Assembly: GCA_947652115.1 (NCBI GenBank)
Contig: OX393563.1
Location: 10,100,361 to 10,164,360, forward strand
Source: Blastomussa wellsi
Lineage: Eukaryota; Cnidaria; Anthozoa; Scleractinia; Plerogyridae
Direction: 5' to 3'
Length of the DNA stretch: 64,000 nucleotides
Shown one piece after another: positions 24,301-38,102 of the stretch (position 1 is its first letter; every line of letters begins with the position of its first letter). The translations under genes and the position numbers were made by a program. Under the pieces are notes generated by a model. It was not told the DNA's origin and did no database searches. It saw nothing but the letters and a program-made list of their open reading frames with translations.

Positions 24301-27300
24301 GTCTTAAGTCCTCATCAGATATGCCACTGACGACACCTTGTTTCCTTTTGTCAAGTGCGTGCTGAGCGCCACTTTGTGCAATCACGTTTTCTCGTGTTGA
24401 ACCCCGTTTATCACTATTCCGCTGTGCTGGTTCAGAGAACGCTGTTCGATTTGTCGATGACTTAACCAGCGAATCCACAATAGAAGGTCTTACTTCTGTA
24501 TCCAGCACACTGCATTGAAATGTGCTAGGGAAAATAAAAGGATTCGGCGGTGATTGCGGTTTCTCGGAGTTTTTCTTCGATTGATGGACATCAATAGAAG
24601 AGCTCTTTTCGCGCCGAAGCGAATCCGTTAAAGGAGAAAGTTTATGATTACTGGACGAAGATTGCTCCTTCTTCACTTCTTTCATTGACAACTCGCCCGG
24701 CCCAACATCCCCATTATGTTTTCTCGTATTGTCGCCAACTTGCAGACTTGCTGTTGCCTCTCCTTTCGTTCTTGTTGGCATTGCTTGTTCGTGGTGGTCA
24801 CTCATTGGCGAGGAGGACAAGGAAGGCGTGGTGACATCAATGGAAGAAGCGGGAGAAGTGCCCTGAAAAATACTAGTATTAACTACCCTCAGAAACAGTG
24901 TACTTCCTACAGTGGAAAGTACGGGAAAAATCAACGGTGAAGTTGGATGGTTTTGGTTTTTAATCCTATTAAATAATAATAATAAATAATAGAAGATTTA
25001 TATAGCGCCAGTATCCTAATGTTGAAAGGCGCTTCACAAAATAAGAAAAATCGTCAAATAACTGTTTGTCGAAACGCGTTCGAAAGCCGAGCTTGCAAAA
25101 CTTTACGGTAAAAGTAAACTGTGTCTTTTGGAATCTTGCAAGGTTTCAATGCAATTTCACAACGCAATCTAAGGACCTTGTTAACATCCAACATCAAGCG
25201 CAAAATCTATCTATATTATCGAATATTAAAACATGGATTTTGATACGAATATGAAGCAATAACTCTCATATGACGTCGATATTTTACCTCAGCTGCAGGA
25301 AGATCCAATGACACAGGGTCGATGGTAAGTAAATTAGGTAGCCCTTCAAATTCGCCGTCGTCAAAAGTCTGCCAAATATCATACCACAGCATGATTAGTA
25401 CCACTAACAAACAACTACAACTTTCAGGACAAAAGGCTCTATTTTTCGACTTGCACACTCTTGATTTTTTAAAACTAGCTTTGTCATAAACTAAATGTGT
25501 ACTTGGAAAGACGGGGCTCTTGTTATTTCTTACTTTGTTTGGTCTGCTAGTTGCTTCCTTTGAATAATTTTTTTATTCTGTCAAGGCTACTGTGTACATA
25601 CCCTCAAGGAAACGAACAAAGCATTCTTTGATACCGTCTTAACTGACGGCCTTGCTACGTTGTACCGAAAAGAAAGAGAAAAGCGACCCTACAGCAGGGT
25701 CGGCAGCTGTTCTTTCACAATCAAGTAGATAAGACAAGACCTATATACTACGCATCGAAGAAAAAATGACAGCTCACTGCAGCGTCAGTACCTACCTCTT
25801 CCTGATCGTCTTTGAATGTGAGTGTGGCCTCGTAAACATCATAACCTGATGGCGGAGATTTAACCTCATCATGCTCGACCTGTCATACAATTAAAAAAAA
25901 CAACATAAATGAGAAACATGATGTCCAGCCAATTAAAAGACAATCAAAGTGAGAAATGACCTTCGCATGCAGTTAATTTCCAATTTTTAAAGCAATTGGA
26001 ATAACGAAGCCCGAAAAAATTCAGGGATTCAACGTTAACGGGATTCGAACCGGTGACCTCAGCGAACACCGGTGCGATGCTCTACCAACTGAACTATGAA
26101 GCCACGCATTGGAAGCGAAGTCAATTTATTGACTTCATATTTTCCCGTGAGGATTGAAATGATGTATAGTATATGAAATAATTCATACTTGAAAAAAAAC
26201 GGACAGTTGGAAAATAAGGACTGCGCAGAACTTTCAAGCAGTCATTTTGACTTTGCAGTGCTTTTATGCCGTCAATGTTTTTCCTAGTCTTCCCGGCCAA
26301 AGGAAAGCCGAAAGTCTTTTTCAATAAAATTTTTGATGATAATTCTCTGTCACTCGCTTTTCGTCGCGTTTCATTCAACTCACACTGTCAACACAGCACC
26401 ATATGATAATCCCCTTCCCCTCCCCCGAAGTCAAGAAAAAAACGTGCCACGTAATCATTTGAGATCTTCTCAAAAACCGTTTTCTCTTTTCTTTGAACGA
26501 AAAACAGATCACTTCAGAGATCATATGCATACCTTTCCTCGCGTTTCATACAACTCACAAGGACTCCCCTCCCTCTCACCCAGGATCTGTACGGCAGGCG
26601 GGTGCCCGCACGCGGTCAGGTGACTACCAAATTTTCTCGGCTTGATATTGAATCTTCTTACCGATGGTGTTACGCCGGCGCGCTTCGCGCGTTGGAGCTC
26701 CGCTAAGCGAGGAACTGGTAACGAGGCATTTTCCCGCCTTTTCGAAGACGTAGAACGCGCGACTGAAGAGTTCATTCAAAACTTCTCAAAAATATGTGAA
26801 AATGCTTGTGGGATGCTCAAGTTTTCAAGAGGATGTTTTCCCCTTGGATGAGGGTACGTTTGATAAATATACTGAATCATGGTTATGGCCTGTGAAAATA
26901 CTGTAAGGAACACTTTTTTGTTAATGTCTTTGACCGTACTCTCTATACCGAAGCTTCTCAAGCAAACCTGGAACAAACGAGAATTGTTGGGTAATTTACT
27001 CTGTTGGGTAATTTACTCAATTTACTCCAGTCTTGCGCATAATAAGAAGTGAAACTGGGCTACATACAGTTTTATTTTTAAAAGGCCCTAGTCAGTGTCC
27101 GCCATTTTTAATGCCATCGAAATTATTGAAATGGCATGGCGAAGCGAAATCTTATTGCATTGCTGTATGTTATATCACTGGGGAGTTAAATTAAAATTAC
27201 CTTTTGCAAGTTTCTCAGTCAGCTCGCTCGTTTAGGCACGCTCCGCGTAAAAAATAATACTGAAACCCTCGCATGTAAACAATAACAAAGGTGTGGCTGA

Positions 27301-30300
27301 CTAGGTCCCTTTAAGAATCAACTAAACCATTTGAACTAACAGTTAACAAACAAAATGAGTTGAACGGCTAAACCAAACCAGAAGCTTACCAAAGTTAATG
27401 GATAATAAACTGAGTTGAATTTAATCCATTCAAGAAATAGCATTTTTTTATATATTAAATAATAATTACATTTCTTACTTTTATATTTGGCGGCAAAACT
27501 TCAGGCACTTGGGGAGGAGTGATTGGACGTGAACTAGTACCATCTAGGGATCCCTTGGAACAAACAAAAACACCTTCATCAAATAAATGCTTACTTTATC
27601 ACGGGGGTGACAACTCTAATAAATGCTGTTCGAGCAGTACCATATGTAAATGAAGGTCGTCCCCAATATTTGGTCTACCATACCGAATTTTTTGGAGACA
27701 AAAAAATCTCAAACTTCCCAAGATTTTAGCTATATCACTTCATGTTTCCCCGAAAAAATTCTGAGTCTCCCGATTCCTGGCAAAATTTTCTGATTCCTGG
27801 AAGAATTTTGTTTTTCTCCCGAAACAGACCTTCTTAGAGTTGACACCCCCCGTTAAATGCTAAATGTGTTATCAATAATCATTTTGCCCTGAATGCCAAC
27901 AGTGCAATGTCTTGAACAATGCCTTGGAATATCAAAATCAACATGATAACGTTTTTTGAGAATTTTACAGCCCTTACACTTTCATGGGTACCAGCACTAT
28001 TTAACTGTTTCTGCTACAGTAATGGTATCAACAAAAATAAAATGTCTAATCAATGGTCAACAAGTGGTGGTCATCATTTTTAGGACATTTGTAGTTACGG
28101 TGTACATGTAGTTACCATGGCAAAAGTGCAAGGTCCTGTTAAAAACATCCTAAATTTTAGCTTTTCATGTTGATAACTAGAAAACGAGCTCGGTGATCCC
28201 CATTTTAATTATTGAGTCATGATAAGCATGATATGATGCAACAAAAGGGGTTCTGAGCAAACAAATGCAATGATAGCAAACGTGTCACTAGTACAAATTA
28301 AAATCATACTTTTACTGAGCTGCGGCTTGAAGAAGATCCTTTTCCAGAGAAGCTTGAGACACTGCTTGTATATGAGTGGACGGACTGCCTGTCATCTGCC
28401 ATATGATTTCCAAAAAACTGACGACTCTGTTTTATTTCAAATAGAGATTAGAATAGAGGGTGTAGGTCTGTTGTAGCAAGATCAGTGTCTAATCTATTAA
28501 ACCAATAATTCAATTTTATTCCATGTGTGACAAATACATTGTTAAAAAGCTACTAAAAGGAATCAATTTTGCATACCTTCATGATTTCTATTTCCTTTTT
28601 GAGCACTAAGTCATCAAATCGATCAAGATCTCTTGGTGCTACAGATCCTCGTATTTCAAATGTTAATGACATCTGTAGAAAGCAAAAAGAAGTGTTCTTT
28701 GCATATATTTCATACCCTAAAATATTACTCAAACAGAGGTAAAAAATATTGTCATCTACATGCACGAGTATTGTAGCATTTATTATCAAAAGTTCTTTAT
28801 CAGCCTTCACAGGAAATGATAGGAATTACCGGTATGTAAAGAAAATTAGAATCATGGTACCATGATTGATCTAAAATGCCACAAACATATATTTTTGTTT
28901 ACATGAGCCCTCATTCTTTATCATAATGATTTAAAATTAACTTTGGAACTATACTTTACTCCTTAATAGTTAAAATAAAACTCAAAGAAGTTAAAGGGAC
29001 TTTGCCAATAATAAAGTCATATTATATTGATAATGTGTAGAATGGTAATGTGTATGTGACGTAATGTGTACATCAAAGGAAACCTTAAAATCATCATTTA
29101 TCTACTAGAAATTTAACACCAAAGAGGTGACAATAAACTGAGAAGAAACAAGGATAGCTAAGAATAAGGAAGATTGACCAGGATTGTTATCAACAAACGT
29201 GACAAAAATTTAAGCTTTTAAGTTTTCAAGACATGTCATCCATGAAAAAACTCCTTTAATGAAAACCCAGAACCTACCTTGGCTGGTGTATCAAATAGGT
29301 CAAATAGGGCCAGTACAAAAGAACTGATGTTGATATAGCCCTTGCAGTACTCATCCAAGTAGTACGTCAAGGTTCCTAATTCATTATCATTAAGGATTTG
29401 TCGAGCTTGCTCTGTTATAAGGTTCTTTTGAGAAGGGATGCCTCCATTGTAGAGCACTTGAGATCCTGCAATGCCATGATGAAACATGGAAGGCTGAAAC
29501 AAAACAAAACACTCAGTTGTATATTATGTTTACCATATGATACAAAAAGTTCATTACAACTCAGGACTGTCATTAAGTTTTGCGTCACCTGTAGCCTCGT
29601 TCTCCACACCCGTAGCAAACTTGTTACTTTGTGGTTGAATTCTATCGACAACAGGCAATTTCAACCATAGCACCAAGGGAAAATCAAGCATACTCAGCCG
29701 TAACAGGTGTGTTATGGGTTACGGCCCTTAATGACAGCCCTGCAACTTAATTTGTGACCTTGGAATAATGCTATGACGTAAAATTTTGTAACTCCACAAA
29801 ATTAAGAACCATTTTATTTTCATGTAGCCTTTTGACTCTGATGTATATGTTGTGGTTTCAAATAACCAGTTTGATTTTTATTTCCCTTTGTTTCAGAATA
29901 CAACAATTGAACTAACAATCAGTCTAAAGACAAAGTTATACTACAACATATAGTTAAATAAAAATAATAATAGTAGGAAAAATAAGATGTTGATCTTTCT
30001 TGTATATCTAAGAAGTCCAACAGATATGTACACAAACCTCTTTTTCAACTTCATGTCCTATTCTTCCAATTGCTGTATGTCGTCTAATTAAAAAAGATGT
30101 AGAAACAAAAGGAAAACTTGCTGTTACAGCTTAAAAAATGACAGTTAAAGAGGACGCCACATCAGCCTCGGCTGGTTTTCATGCAGGTCCCCTTTCCAGG
30201 TCGAATTGGAATTTAGAGTTCAATAGAGTCCTCACTTACAGCCCAAGAATATTCAATAATGAAGGTTTAAAACTAATCTTTCATTCCTATTATTACATGT

Positions 30301-33300
30301 ACTACTATTACATGGCCTACACTTTGTACTCAATTGTCATGGCATTATTAAAGCTAAGTAAACTTAAGTTCACCTAGAAAAACTGAGAACAGACCAAAAT
30401 AAAGACCATTAAAAATATTTTTCCTAAGTGCCAAACTGGAATTGTGGGTAGAACGCATTTGCTCACAAAAAATTGCCAGTTTAATGATTAAATCTAAACC
30501 TGCAGCTTTTAATTCCACCAACACGTATAGACACATGCAATACAAACCTTCTGTAAAAGTTCCTTTTGAAAAGTAAAGGGTCCTGTACTGACAAACAGTG
30601 CACCAATCAATCTAAATTTCATGAAAGGGTACCGAGCCATCAAGGAATTTTATTTCACTGACATTATGCTGAGAGAATTACACACACAAATAAAGATCAG
30701 GCTACCTATTAGATAGAGGTGGTTGGCCTTGAAGGGCAGAGCCAGAAGGTGTATGAACTTCAACTTCTGTAATATGAGTGACTTCAGGAACTCTGCTATG
30801 ATGAGAGATTTACATGTGCAAAGATTGAAACAGAGAAGTAATGGTGAGTTACAGCACTAAAATGTGCACTTCAAATACAAATCTTCACAAATAGAAATTT
30901 GTGAGGAAGGAAAGCTGAGTGGGGGTGGTTATAAAAATAATTATATGTAAAACATCACTAAGTGTTTTCTTTTTTAACTCATTGGCGCCCATGCAGACCA
31001 AACCTTCTGACGTCATCATGTTTGACCAAAAAAGACTTCACTTACACAATCTCTGCAGAAGGAGAAGATCTTTCCAATGATACCCAGATCAGAGTGACAG
31101 AGTTATTTTAGCTCGAAATACACACAGAAATGGTTAAGACATTTGAGTGAAAAACTCAGAGGAAAAATTGCCTCAACTACCCTTGGCTTCTCTATGGCAG
31201 GAATTTCCTGTTTGGATGTCACTTTTCTGGAATTTGTGGACTGAAGGCAGCCCAGTAGAAGGCCAACAACTGCAGCAAACAGATAAGAAAAGGAGAAAAG
31301 CCTAAATGCAAAATCTGTCTTTTGCACTTTTGCCCCAGCAAAAATGCCACAAAATGAGATGCTTGTGGAAAGGCAGGCATGCCTTTGTGTTGCAAATGAC
31401 GTTTTGAGTAGTCGGGAGAAGATCTAGCTCATAACTGACCCTAAAATGTCACAAATGTACAAAAAAGCGCTCTTGCCAAAAATCTCTGGGCGCCAATGGG
31501 TTAAAGAAATACGTAAAGACAGAGAAAAAAGTGTGAGAAAGGTTAAAACGTTTAACATATAGCCTAAGTCTGTGATATCAGATGTTTTCCACTTATGACA
31601 ATGAACAGATTATACACTTATTATTTCTAAGTGTTACAGGTTTTGAACTCTACATGTAGACTGTTTATCAACTTTTAAAGTCCATAGCACCAGCAAAGGA
31701 CAAACATGTTATACTGAACAGTATGTCCTTTTTTCTTTAAATCAAATTGGGTGATTCTTCAATTTTGATGCTTTAACTACCAGTTACACATGCATTTTAC
31801 GGAAGATCTTATAATTTTACAACGTACATCAAGTGCAATACCAAGAACATTCATTTCCTAACAACCACTGATAAAGAACCCCACCTTGTAATCAATTATG
31901 CTTGTTTAAATTTTGTTATAAACCCAAGGCTACAACAGATCACAAGAAATATGGTGACATTACTGCAGGTCATTTCCAGGTACATTTATAATCATGATTA
32001 TTATTAGTTTGCATGGACTCTTATGATTTGTATAGGTAATCACATGAGGCCAAGTACTATTAAGGATTAATTGCACGAGAGTTTTCAAAATTTTCCAAAA
32101 TTGCCCGAGTCGCGAAGCGACGAGGGCAATTTGGAAAACTCAAGTGCAATTAATCCTTAATAGTACGAGGTCTCATGGGATTACTTGTTTATCAATAAAG
32201 GGCAAAATTTATATGAAGGATAATCACGCGCGCAGTCTATTTTTATCTGGGAAGCCTGTTTAGCGCTACGGCAATTAACGGATTAGCCAATCATTAACAG
32301 GTAATCATGCCCTCTCTTGATTACTAAAAATGCCCTCGATTAAGAAAAAATGCCCTCTCTCTCAACCAATCAGCGCTCAGTAATTTTGCCCTTTATTGAT
32401 AAAAAACTGTAAACAGCTTTTTAAAGGAAACTATGATGTTTAGGCATTTCAGTTAACCTGACACAACCATATCTTTTTATGCAGGCTTATAATCTTTAAT
32501 AAGAAATAGTTAGTCCTTATCTACATATTGCATATGCCATTTAGCATTTATTTAAATATCATTATTATTCTTTTCTTTCTTAGAGTTTTTCAAATTAACA
32601 CTACAGGCTTTTATTATTGTACAGTACTTAGGACAGTGATGCATAAGAGATTAATTGTCATTACTTAAAGATTTAAGTTCTAGATCAATTGTTACTTAAT
32701 TTACAGTCGTCAATGGTAAATGATGAAGAACAAAAAATGAATGGTTAATATTTAAATTGTAAATTTTTCCAATCTACCATATATTGTTTTACATGCCTAC
32801 CAACTGACGTGGTCTGTTGACAAAACTAGTTTTGGAGCAGCATATGAAAATGTGCATAGAAAGTAAATAATAATGAGGTTTTTCCTTTTCAATATGACAT
32901 TGTTTTACCCCATGTTTTATTTGAATGTCGTAAACTAAGGAACTAATTATAAGTAGTTTTATTGTTTAAATCATCAAAGTCATGGGCAATGGTACAGACA
33001 ACCTATTCCAATTTCACTATCACTTTTACATCTGTTATTGATGTGCCACTTAGTGTTATAAATCACTCATTGGTAGACATTAATAACAAAAATAATAACA
33101 GCTCTATTTAACCTGAAGGACCAACCAGTGGATCCACACAAGGAAACGCTGATATAAATCGACGATCAGTGATTGATGCTTGATTTGTCTCGTAAGGAGG
33201 CAAAGATCTACTGTACAAAACAGTTAATGTAATATTCACGAGGCTGATATCCTACCGTTGTATCTGACCATTCTTGGGTGATTTTTCAATCCATTTTGTT

Positions 33301-36300
33301 TTGTCATGAGTGACCCTTGTGAATGGTAGCTTGCCAACATCTTTCAGGGTTAATATCATGTTCTTGGTGGATTTTAACATCTTCACAGCCTTTTTATGGC
33401 TGATGGTCAGAAAACTTTCCCCATTTACATCCAGGATTTGATCACCAGCCTTTAAAACAAATTTAAAAAAAACATTATATTAATTATAAAATAATCCAAT
33501 ATTCATTTATTTGAAAAATATTTTATTTTTGCTTACTTGTATGTACAGTCATGTAGCATGTTTTTTTTTAAATATACAACTGAGATGATCAGTGGGTTGG
33601 TTGCCTGTAAGTCTCATGGTTGGTCAGTTGGTCAGTCAGTCAGTGGGTTGCTCAGTCTGCTGGTCCCTTGGTGAGCAAGTGGATTGTGATTGGTCGAAAG
33701 GTCAGTGGATCAGTCAGTTGGTCATCAGTTACACAAGCAATAATTTGTTACACAATTATTGATCTGTTTCTTTTGAAACAAGTACACATAGGGTTTGAAA
33801 AACTTAATATTATGCTGAGTGAGCAACAGTAACTAAAAGGCATTAAATACTACTATACTCTCTTTAGGATTGTACGTCATTGTTAACTATCAAACAATGT
33901 CAGTACTAGTTTTTCAATCAATACTATGTTTCCAAGTTAGAAAGAATGGAACACCCCATGCTCTGCTGCAATGACATATAACAATCATAGGTAAGTCTGC
34001 AGTCGGGCCTAGTGGCCCATCAGGCCGGAGCTTATCCCGGTTTCTGTAGCATGAAGCGACAGTGAGTATTTCTACTCCCCCCTGGATGGGATGCTAGTCC
34101 ATCGCAGGGTTACCCCCCAGCAGTAAATTCGCCGGTACCCATTTATACACCTGGGTGAAGAGAGCCATAGTCTAATTATTAACTTTTTGAGCTGACCTTA
34201 AGTCCGGCTTGTTCGCCAATGCAGTCAGGGTCTACACCTGCTATATAGATTCCTAGTCCATACTCAGAGCCTCCACGAATCATCACACCTAACTTTGCAC
34301 CGTCTTCTACAAATATGTTCACCTACAAATTGAGATAAAAGATAAATGTCGACATCAACATGTCTGCTGAAAACCCTTACTGACTCTAAGGAAACCAAAT
34401 TAGAGTGACATAAGATTCAGTGAAGGTGCATAATTAAAATAGAGCTAGCAGTCAGTTAAGAGTAATTAGTTAGTTCAACTTCATGGCATAGTTAAAATCT
34501 TGCCATTATTACTTGTTTCATTTTGACTAGCATTAAGCACACAAATCCCAGACACTCTAATTTCAGTGTGATGTAAATTTATAAAGAACATGCATCCATT
34601 TGCCTGGGTGTCAAATCTTTATGCCCTCTTCCCACAAATTTTAATGAAAACCCTGCATTATTCCTGTTGTTTTTTTTTTCCCGTCAATGAAAGAAAGTGA
34701 TTGAAAAAGATGAAACATGCTAAACATACAGGTTTTCCGAACCAAGCTGTAGGTACTTCATGTGTCAACATAAATTTGACAAACCTTTCGTTCATCATCA
34801 TCTCCCAGCAATCTTAAATCACTTTTGTGTATACCATCAGGAGTCAAGATACGTCCATTAGAGTCAACCCCAGGGGGTGGGGATGCTCTTCGGCCTCCCA
34901 TGTCCACCCACTTGCAAGCTGATTCAGCAACAAAGCTAATAGGAACACGGCCTACTGAACGAACCATTAAATTGAGCTTCTTACTGTTTTGAATGACCTG
35001 GGAATAAAAAAGGAATAAAATAAAACTATACTGGAAAAGTGGACATTCTAGAGCTAATTGATTATGCTCCAATTTATTGTGTGCACATATCATAAATTCA
35101 CATATCATAAATTCAGTAAATGTACCAATATCATTCTTGTCATAACAGATTGATTATCAAAATTGCTATTGATAATATTTTTTTTTAATTTGACTGCTAT
35201 CAATAATTTACAGATATCGATAATAATAATGATAATGATAATAAACGCAACAGTCTATTATATTCATCCAGTTATCACGATACTCATATATGGTCAGAAA
35301 ATCCTTGTTATCCAACATCAAGGGCTGGTGAATGGTCTCTGAAAAAAATAGGGGTCTTGGAAAATTTAATCAAATTTCAGGTCTCACGATTCTTAATATC
35401 ATCAACATCATGGCAGTCTTGGTTTTTTGAAGTGCCATTTTGCAATCCAAAAAATTAAAATGTCTTGGTCTCTCAGTGGAAAATGTTAGTCTCAGTGTCT
35501 AACAAAGTCACAAATTTACCATTTGCCACCCCTTCATCTGCATATAACAGTTATCCTGTAATAAATGTAGGGTGGAAAGATTTCGTCCATAGTCTTCCAA
35601 AGTGTTACTTTACCACAGTATCATCATACTCAATCCTGTAGAACATTGTCTGATTTTAGCCAGCTTGACTTTAATTGGACTGTGGCCCATCGGTTAGTAT
35701 CAAGCAATATTTTATGCCATTTGGCAGGATAATTAGTTATGATTTCATAACGATTGACACTAATTGTATCAATTGATTTCAATTTCCAATTGATTAACTA
35801 CGCTTACTGGTGAGACACTACGAGAGCATGGAAAATGTAGTTGATTTCAATTGTCTAATGTTCAGCTTTTATTTTATTAATTTACCAAATTGAATCAGGA
35901 AGTTAATGTACTGCACTGCAACAGACCAAACCATCTGCTTTACTGTAGAAAAGCACTGAAGCAAAGATTCTCGAGATATACACATTTTTGCATGCCAACA
36001 TCACGAAGAATGTCAGAAACCATCAAATGGTGACAACCGAGTCGACAAGTGGATGACAGTACAAAGAAACGTACGATTTCGAGATATCAAATGTTGGTAT
36101 TTTTGTGGGTTCTACACTTCACTTAAACAACAAAACAAACATGATTTCAACGAACAATAACTAATTTTTTAATTAGCAACTAGAAAGTAGTATAATTTGT
36201 AAACAAGCCGGCTTTCTCACGATTTCCTTGAATAAAGAGACTTTAGCTGTTCCAAATACGTTTAACTGAACTCTGTTCCATTAGTTATATAAGATTTAGC

Positions 36301-37201
36301 AAAATGTTGATTATATTCACTACCCCCTGGAAGACGCGAACGGAGTTTAACAAAAAGCTGTCTGGACAACAAATTCGTAACCATGCACGTTTACTTTTCA
36401 TATTTTGGAATGTTCCCACGATTCCAGACCAGCTACAGGTGGCCAGACTTAGAACATGAAAGCCAGGTAATTACGCCAATAAAGCTCAACTGAAAAGTGA
36501 CGAAGTTCAGCTGATTCATTAGCGAATTTTTTCTTACGCACCTTGACAGCCTGCGCGTGTGTCAGTCCGTCAAATGTTGTGCCATTAACTTGAAAGATGT
36601 GATCTCCGGGTAAAAGACCTTCAGTTTCAGCAACAGAGTTCTTGTCCACGGAGGAAACATACAGACCAACGCCATGTTCGGCTCCTCCGCGAATGCAAAA
36701 GCCAAATCCAGCGTTTGAAGGTCGCTTTAGCGTTATTCGCTTGATGGGGTATTTCGCAACCCGCGAAGAAGGATACTGCGAGAAATTTGGAAGATCTATT
36801 CCTGAATCCGACGCGTGCCTATGAAGATTGTCCGGAAGACTTGATGAGGCAGGAATCCTGCGAAGATTCGCCGGCGATCGAGCGGGCGACTTTGAAAGTT
36901 GACGGGTTGAATCGAAACTGTTCTCCCAAAGTCTGCAAAAAATCTCTTGGTCGTGATGGGGAATAATTTGCCGTAACAACGGGTAAACTTCTCTCTTCCA
37001 TGGAGTATCAAGGACCGACTTGAGCGATACAACAAGGTTGTTGACATTTTTCTCTCTCTGATATTGATTTAGCGATTGAATTAAAAACGTTCGATCTTCG
37101 TTGTTGAGTAGCTTTGTAAGCGCACCATGTAGTTCGCGAACGTTCTCTGAAATTTTCCTTCGTCTCCTTCGCGGCAAACGTTCTACTGAAATATCTGCCA
37201 T
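21338..37201 (-). CDS. WHRN: Whirlin orthologue, complete coding region
   Basis: Whirlin is a PDZ scaffold of the Usher-2 and stereocilia complexes. Exons in order: 37201-36542, 34997-34785, 34322-34197, 33449-33256, 33210-33113, 30790-30706, 30083-30038, 29493-29278, 28672-28577, 27553-27479, 25879-25796, 25368-25288, 24862-23852, 23099-23010, 22699-22511, 21511-21338. All are GT-AG and all phases agree; about 1145 aa (human: 907). HHD1 is at residues 21-95 (VRELHGALTKLL, LDTPWKREVYPLLRQIIP). PDZ1 is at about 154-237, with loop GFGF and RGGAEHGVGLYV. PDZ2 is at about 288-370 (LGVMIRGGSEYGLGIYIAGV). HHD2 is at about 490-575 (ILNDNELGTLTYYLDEYCKG; APRDLDRFDDLVLKKEIEIM). A Ser/Pro-rich linker follows (one 337-codon exon), then PDZ3 (LGLTLEGGSDAGG; AGQILLKVDDTPLRG), ending LKLLVRDV. 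All five domains of the vertebrate long form are present. The exons at 30790-30706 and 27553-27479 are the least certain. Confidence 0.93.
21843..22110 (+). repeat. Direct duplication of about 90 bp, spacing 171 bp
   Basis: gcactaatgtgc, cacaggggtgg, gagggg and atgtgtaa recur in order at 21848 and again at 22019. Both copies are in whirlin's last intron. Confidence 0.75.
25960..26180 (-). mobile_element. tRNA-derived SINE, minus strand
   Basis: On the minus strand: box A region tagttcagttgg (26096-26085) and box B ggttcgaatcc (26051-26041), then a tail with gaattttttcgggcttcgtt. The acceptor ends do not pair (ggcttca has no tgaagcc partner), so it is not a working tRNA gene. The same family is at 54893-55620. 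It lies in a whirlin intron. Confidence 0.8.
30973..31506. mobile_element. MITE-like element, TIR family 'TTAACCCATTGG'
   Basis: The ends are ttttaactcattggcgccca and tgggcgccaatgggttaaag, inverse of each other with few mismatches, about 534 bp apart. There is no transposase. A related, less complete copy starts at 56151. It lies in the whirlin intron between exons 5 and 6. Confidence 0.75.
32035..32188. repeat. 154-bp near-perfect foldback
   Basis: The arms run outward to inward as aggtaatcacatgaggcc, aagtactattaaggattaat, tgcacgagagttttc and ttgcccgagtcgcg, mirrored on the other side by cgacgagggcaatttgg, attaatccttaatagtac and ggtctcatgggattacttg. It lies in the whirlin intron between exons 5 and 6. 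Confidence 0.9.
33995..34175 (-). mobile_element. SINE 3' part, family B, minus strand
   Basis: The segment ggcctagtggcccatcaggc, gagcttatcccggtttc, gaagcgacag, ctggatgggatgctagtcca and ggtacccatttatacacctg is the inverse of the 3' part of the SINE at 59661-59950. It ends about 20 bp from whirlin exon 3 (34322-34197). Confidence 0.8.
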
Positions 37202-38102
37202 ATCCCAAACCTCTTGCGGACGATTTCAACTGATATCTATGCCATATTGTACGAGATTCTTGACGACTGTGCTGATAGTATCCGATCTGCACCTACATTA
37301 TTCACTTGGTTCGCTTATTTTCTGCGCCCAAACAATCGTGAAAGTTAGGCTACCGCATCGATCACGTGACGTATCATTTGTGGGGCCGGGGTGTGTGACG
37401 ATCGTGATGGTTGTCATGGTTTGTTCACGCCATGGGCAGGAAGTGACAGTTCACGAAAACACCAAGAACTGGATGTTTTCTTGCATATTTATTTTTTTGA
37501 TATGCGTATATACATATTCAAAGATTTGAACTGTCTTGGAATATATACATCTTATCCCAGTACGGTCCCGAGCTATTTTGCAATCCGGAGCGAGGTCTTC
37601 CTCTCTGCTAGCTAGTCCCCTATGAAGGGTTGTTAGGGTCATTATTCCAATACAAATCCTGTTATGATGCTCTATTGAATTCCATTTCGCTTGCCGGTGA
37701 ATTATGTTCTGGCATTTTAAGGTAATTCAGTAGTTTTGCACTGCGCATCTCTCCCTGCGCATAACAAAATGGTGGCCATAAAATGGAGTTCCTGCAGAAA
37801 GACAGGGACGGCGGAACGTATTTGGGGCGGGGGGGGGGGGGGGGGGGCTTGAAAACGAGCGCCAGGGGCGCGAGTTTGTAGGGGGGTCTGGGGTCCTCCC
37901 ACAGAAAGGATACACGTAAGGAAGTCCGTAACCACGAACAGTTTCCGACACGTTTTGAACAAGGTTGTAGCTTTGTAAATTCTCGTCACCAAATGAAGCA
38001 AGCAGGATTCAAGCACTTGTTTCATCTGGTTAGTGCCCTATGTATTTTAAGTCTTTCTCAAATAACTACTGAGCATGAATTGAATTATAAACGTTAACGG
38101 AA

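Noticed and set aside
26035..26110. Possible tRNA gene on the minus strand
   Set aside because: Boxes A and B are good, but the acceptor arms do not pair and the anticodon arm is irregular. The same sequence recurs at 55 kb with a common tail, so it is a SINE.
26776..26976. Minus-strand open stretch starting after an acceptor-like site (VCLRSFGIESTVKDINKK), possible whirlin exon
   Set aside because: No convincing donor, no similarity to whirlin, and exons 27553-27479 and 25879-25796 already join in phase without it.
30548..30587. A 40-nt segment between AG and GT sites that could be an extra whirlin exon
   Set aside because: Including it after exon 6 in the favoured frame puts a stop in the next exon. 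Skipping it joins LSN to RRHTAIGRIGHEVEKE in frame. A second path using an earlier exon 6 acceptor stays open with it but gives a less whirlin-like sequence.
37101..37529. 142-codon plus-strand open frame at the start of whirlin
   Set aside because: Its first third is antisense to the HHD1-coding exon, and the remainder has no known domain.
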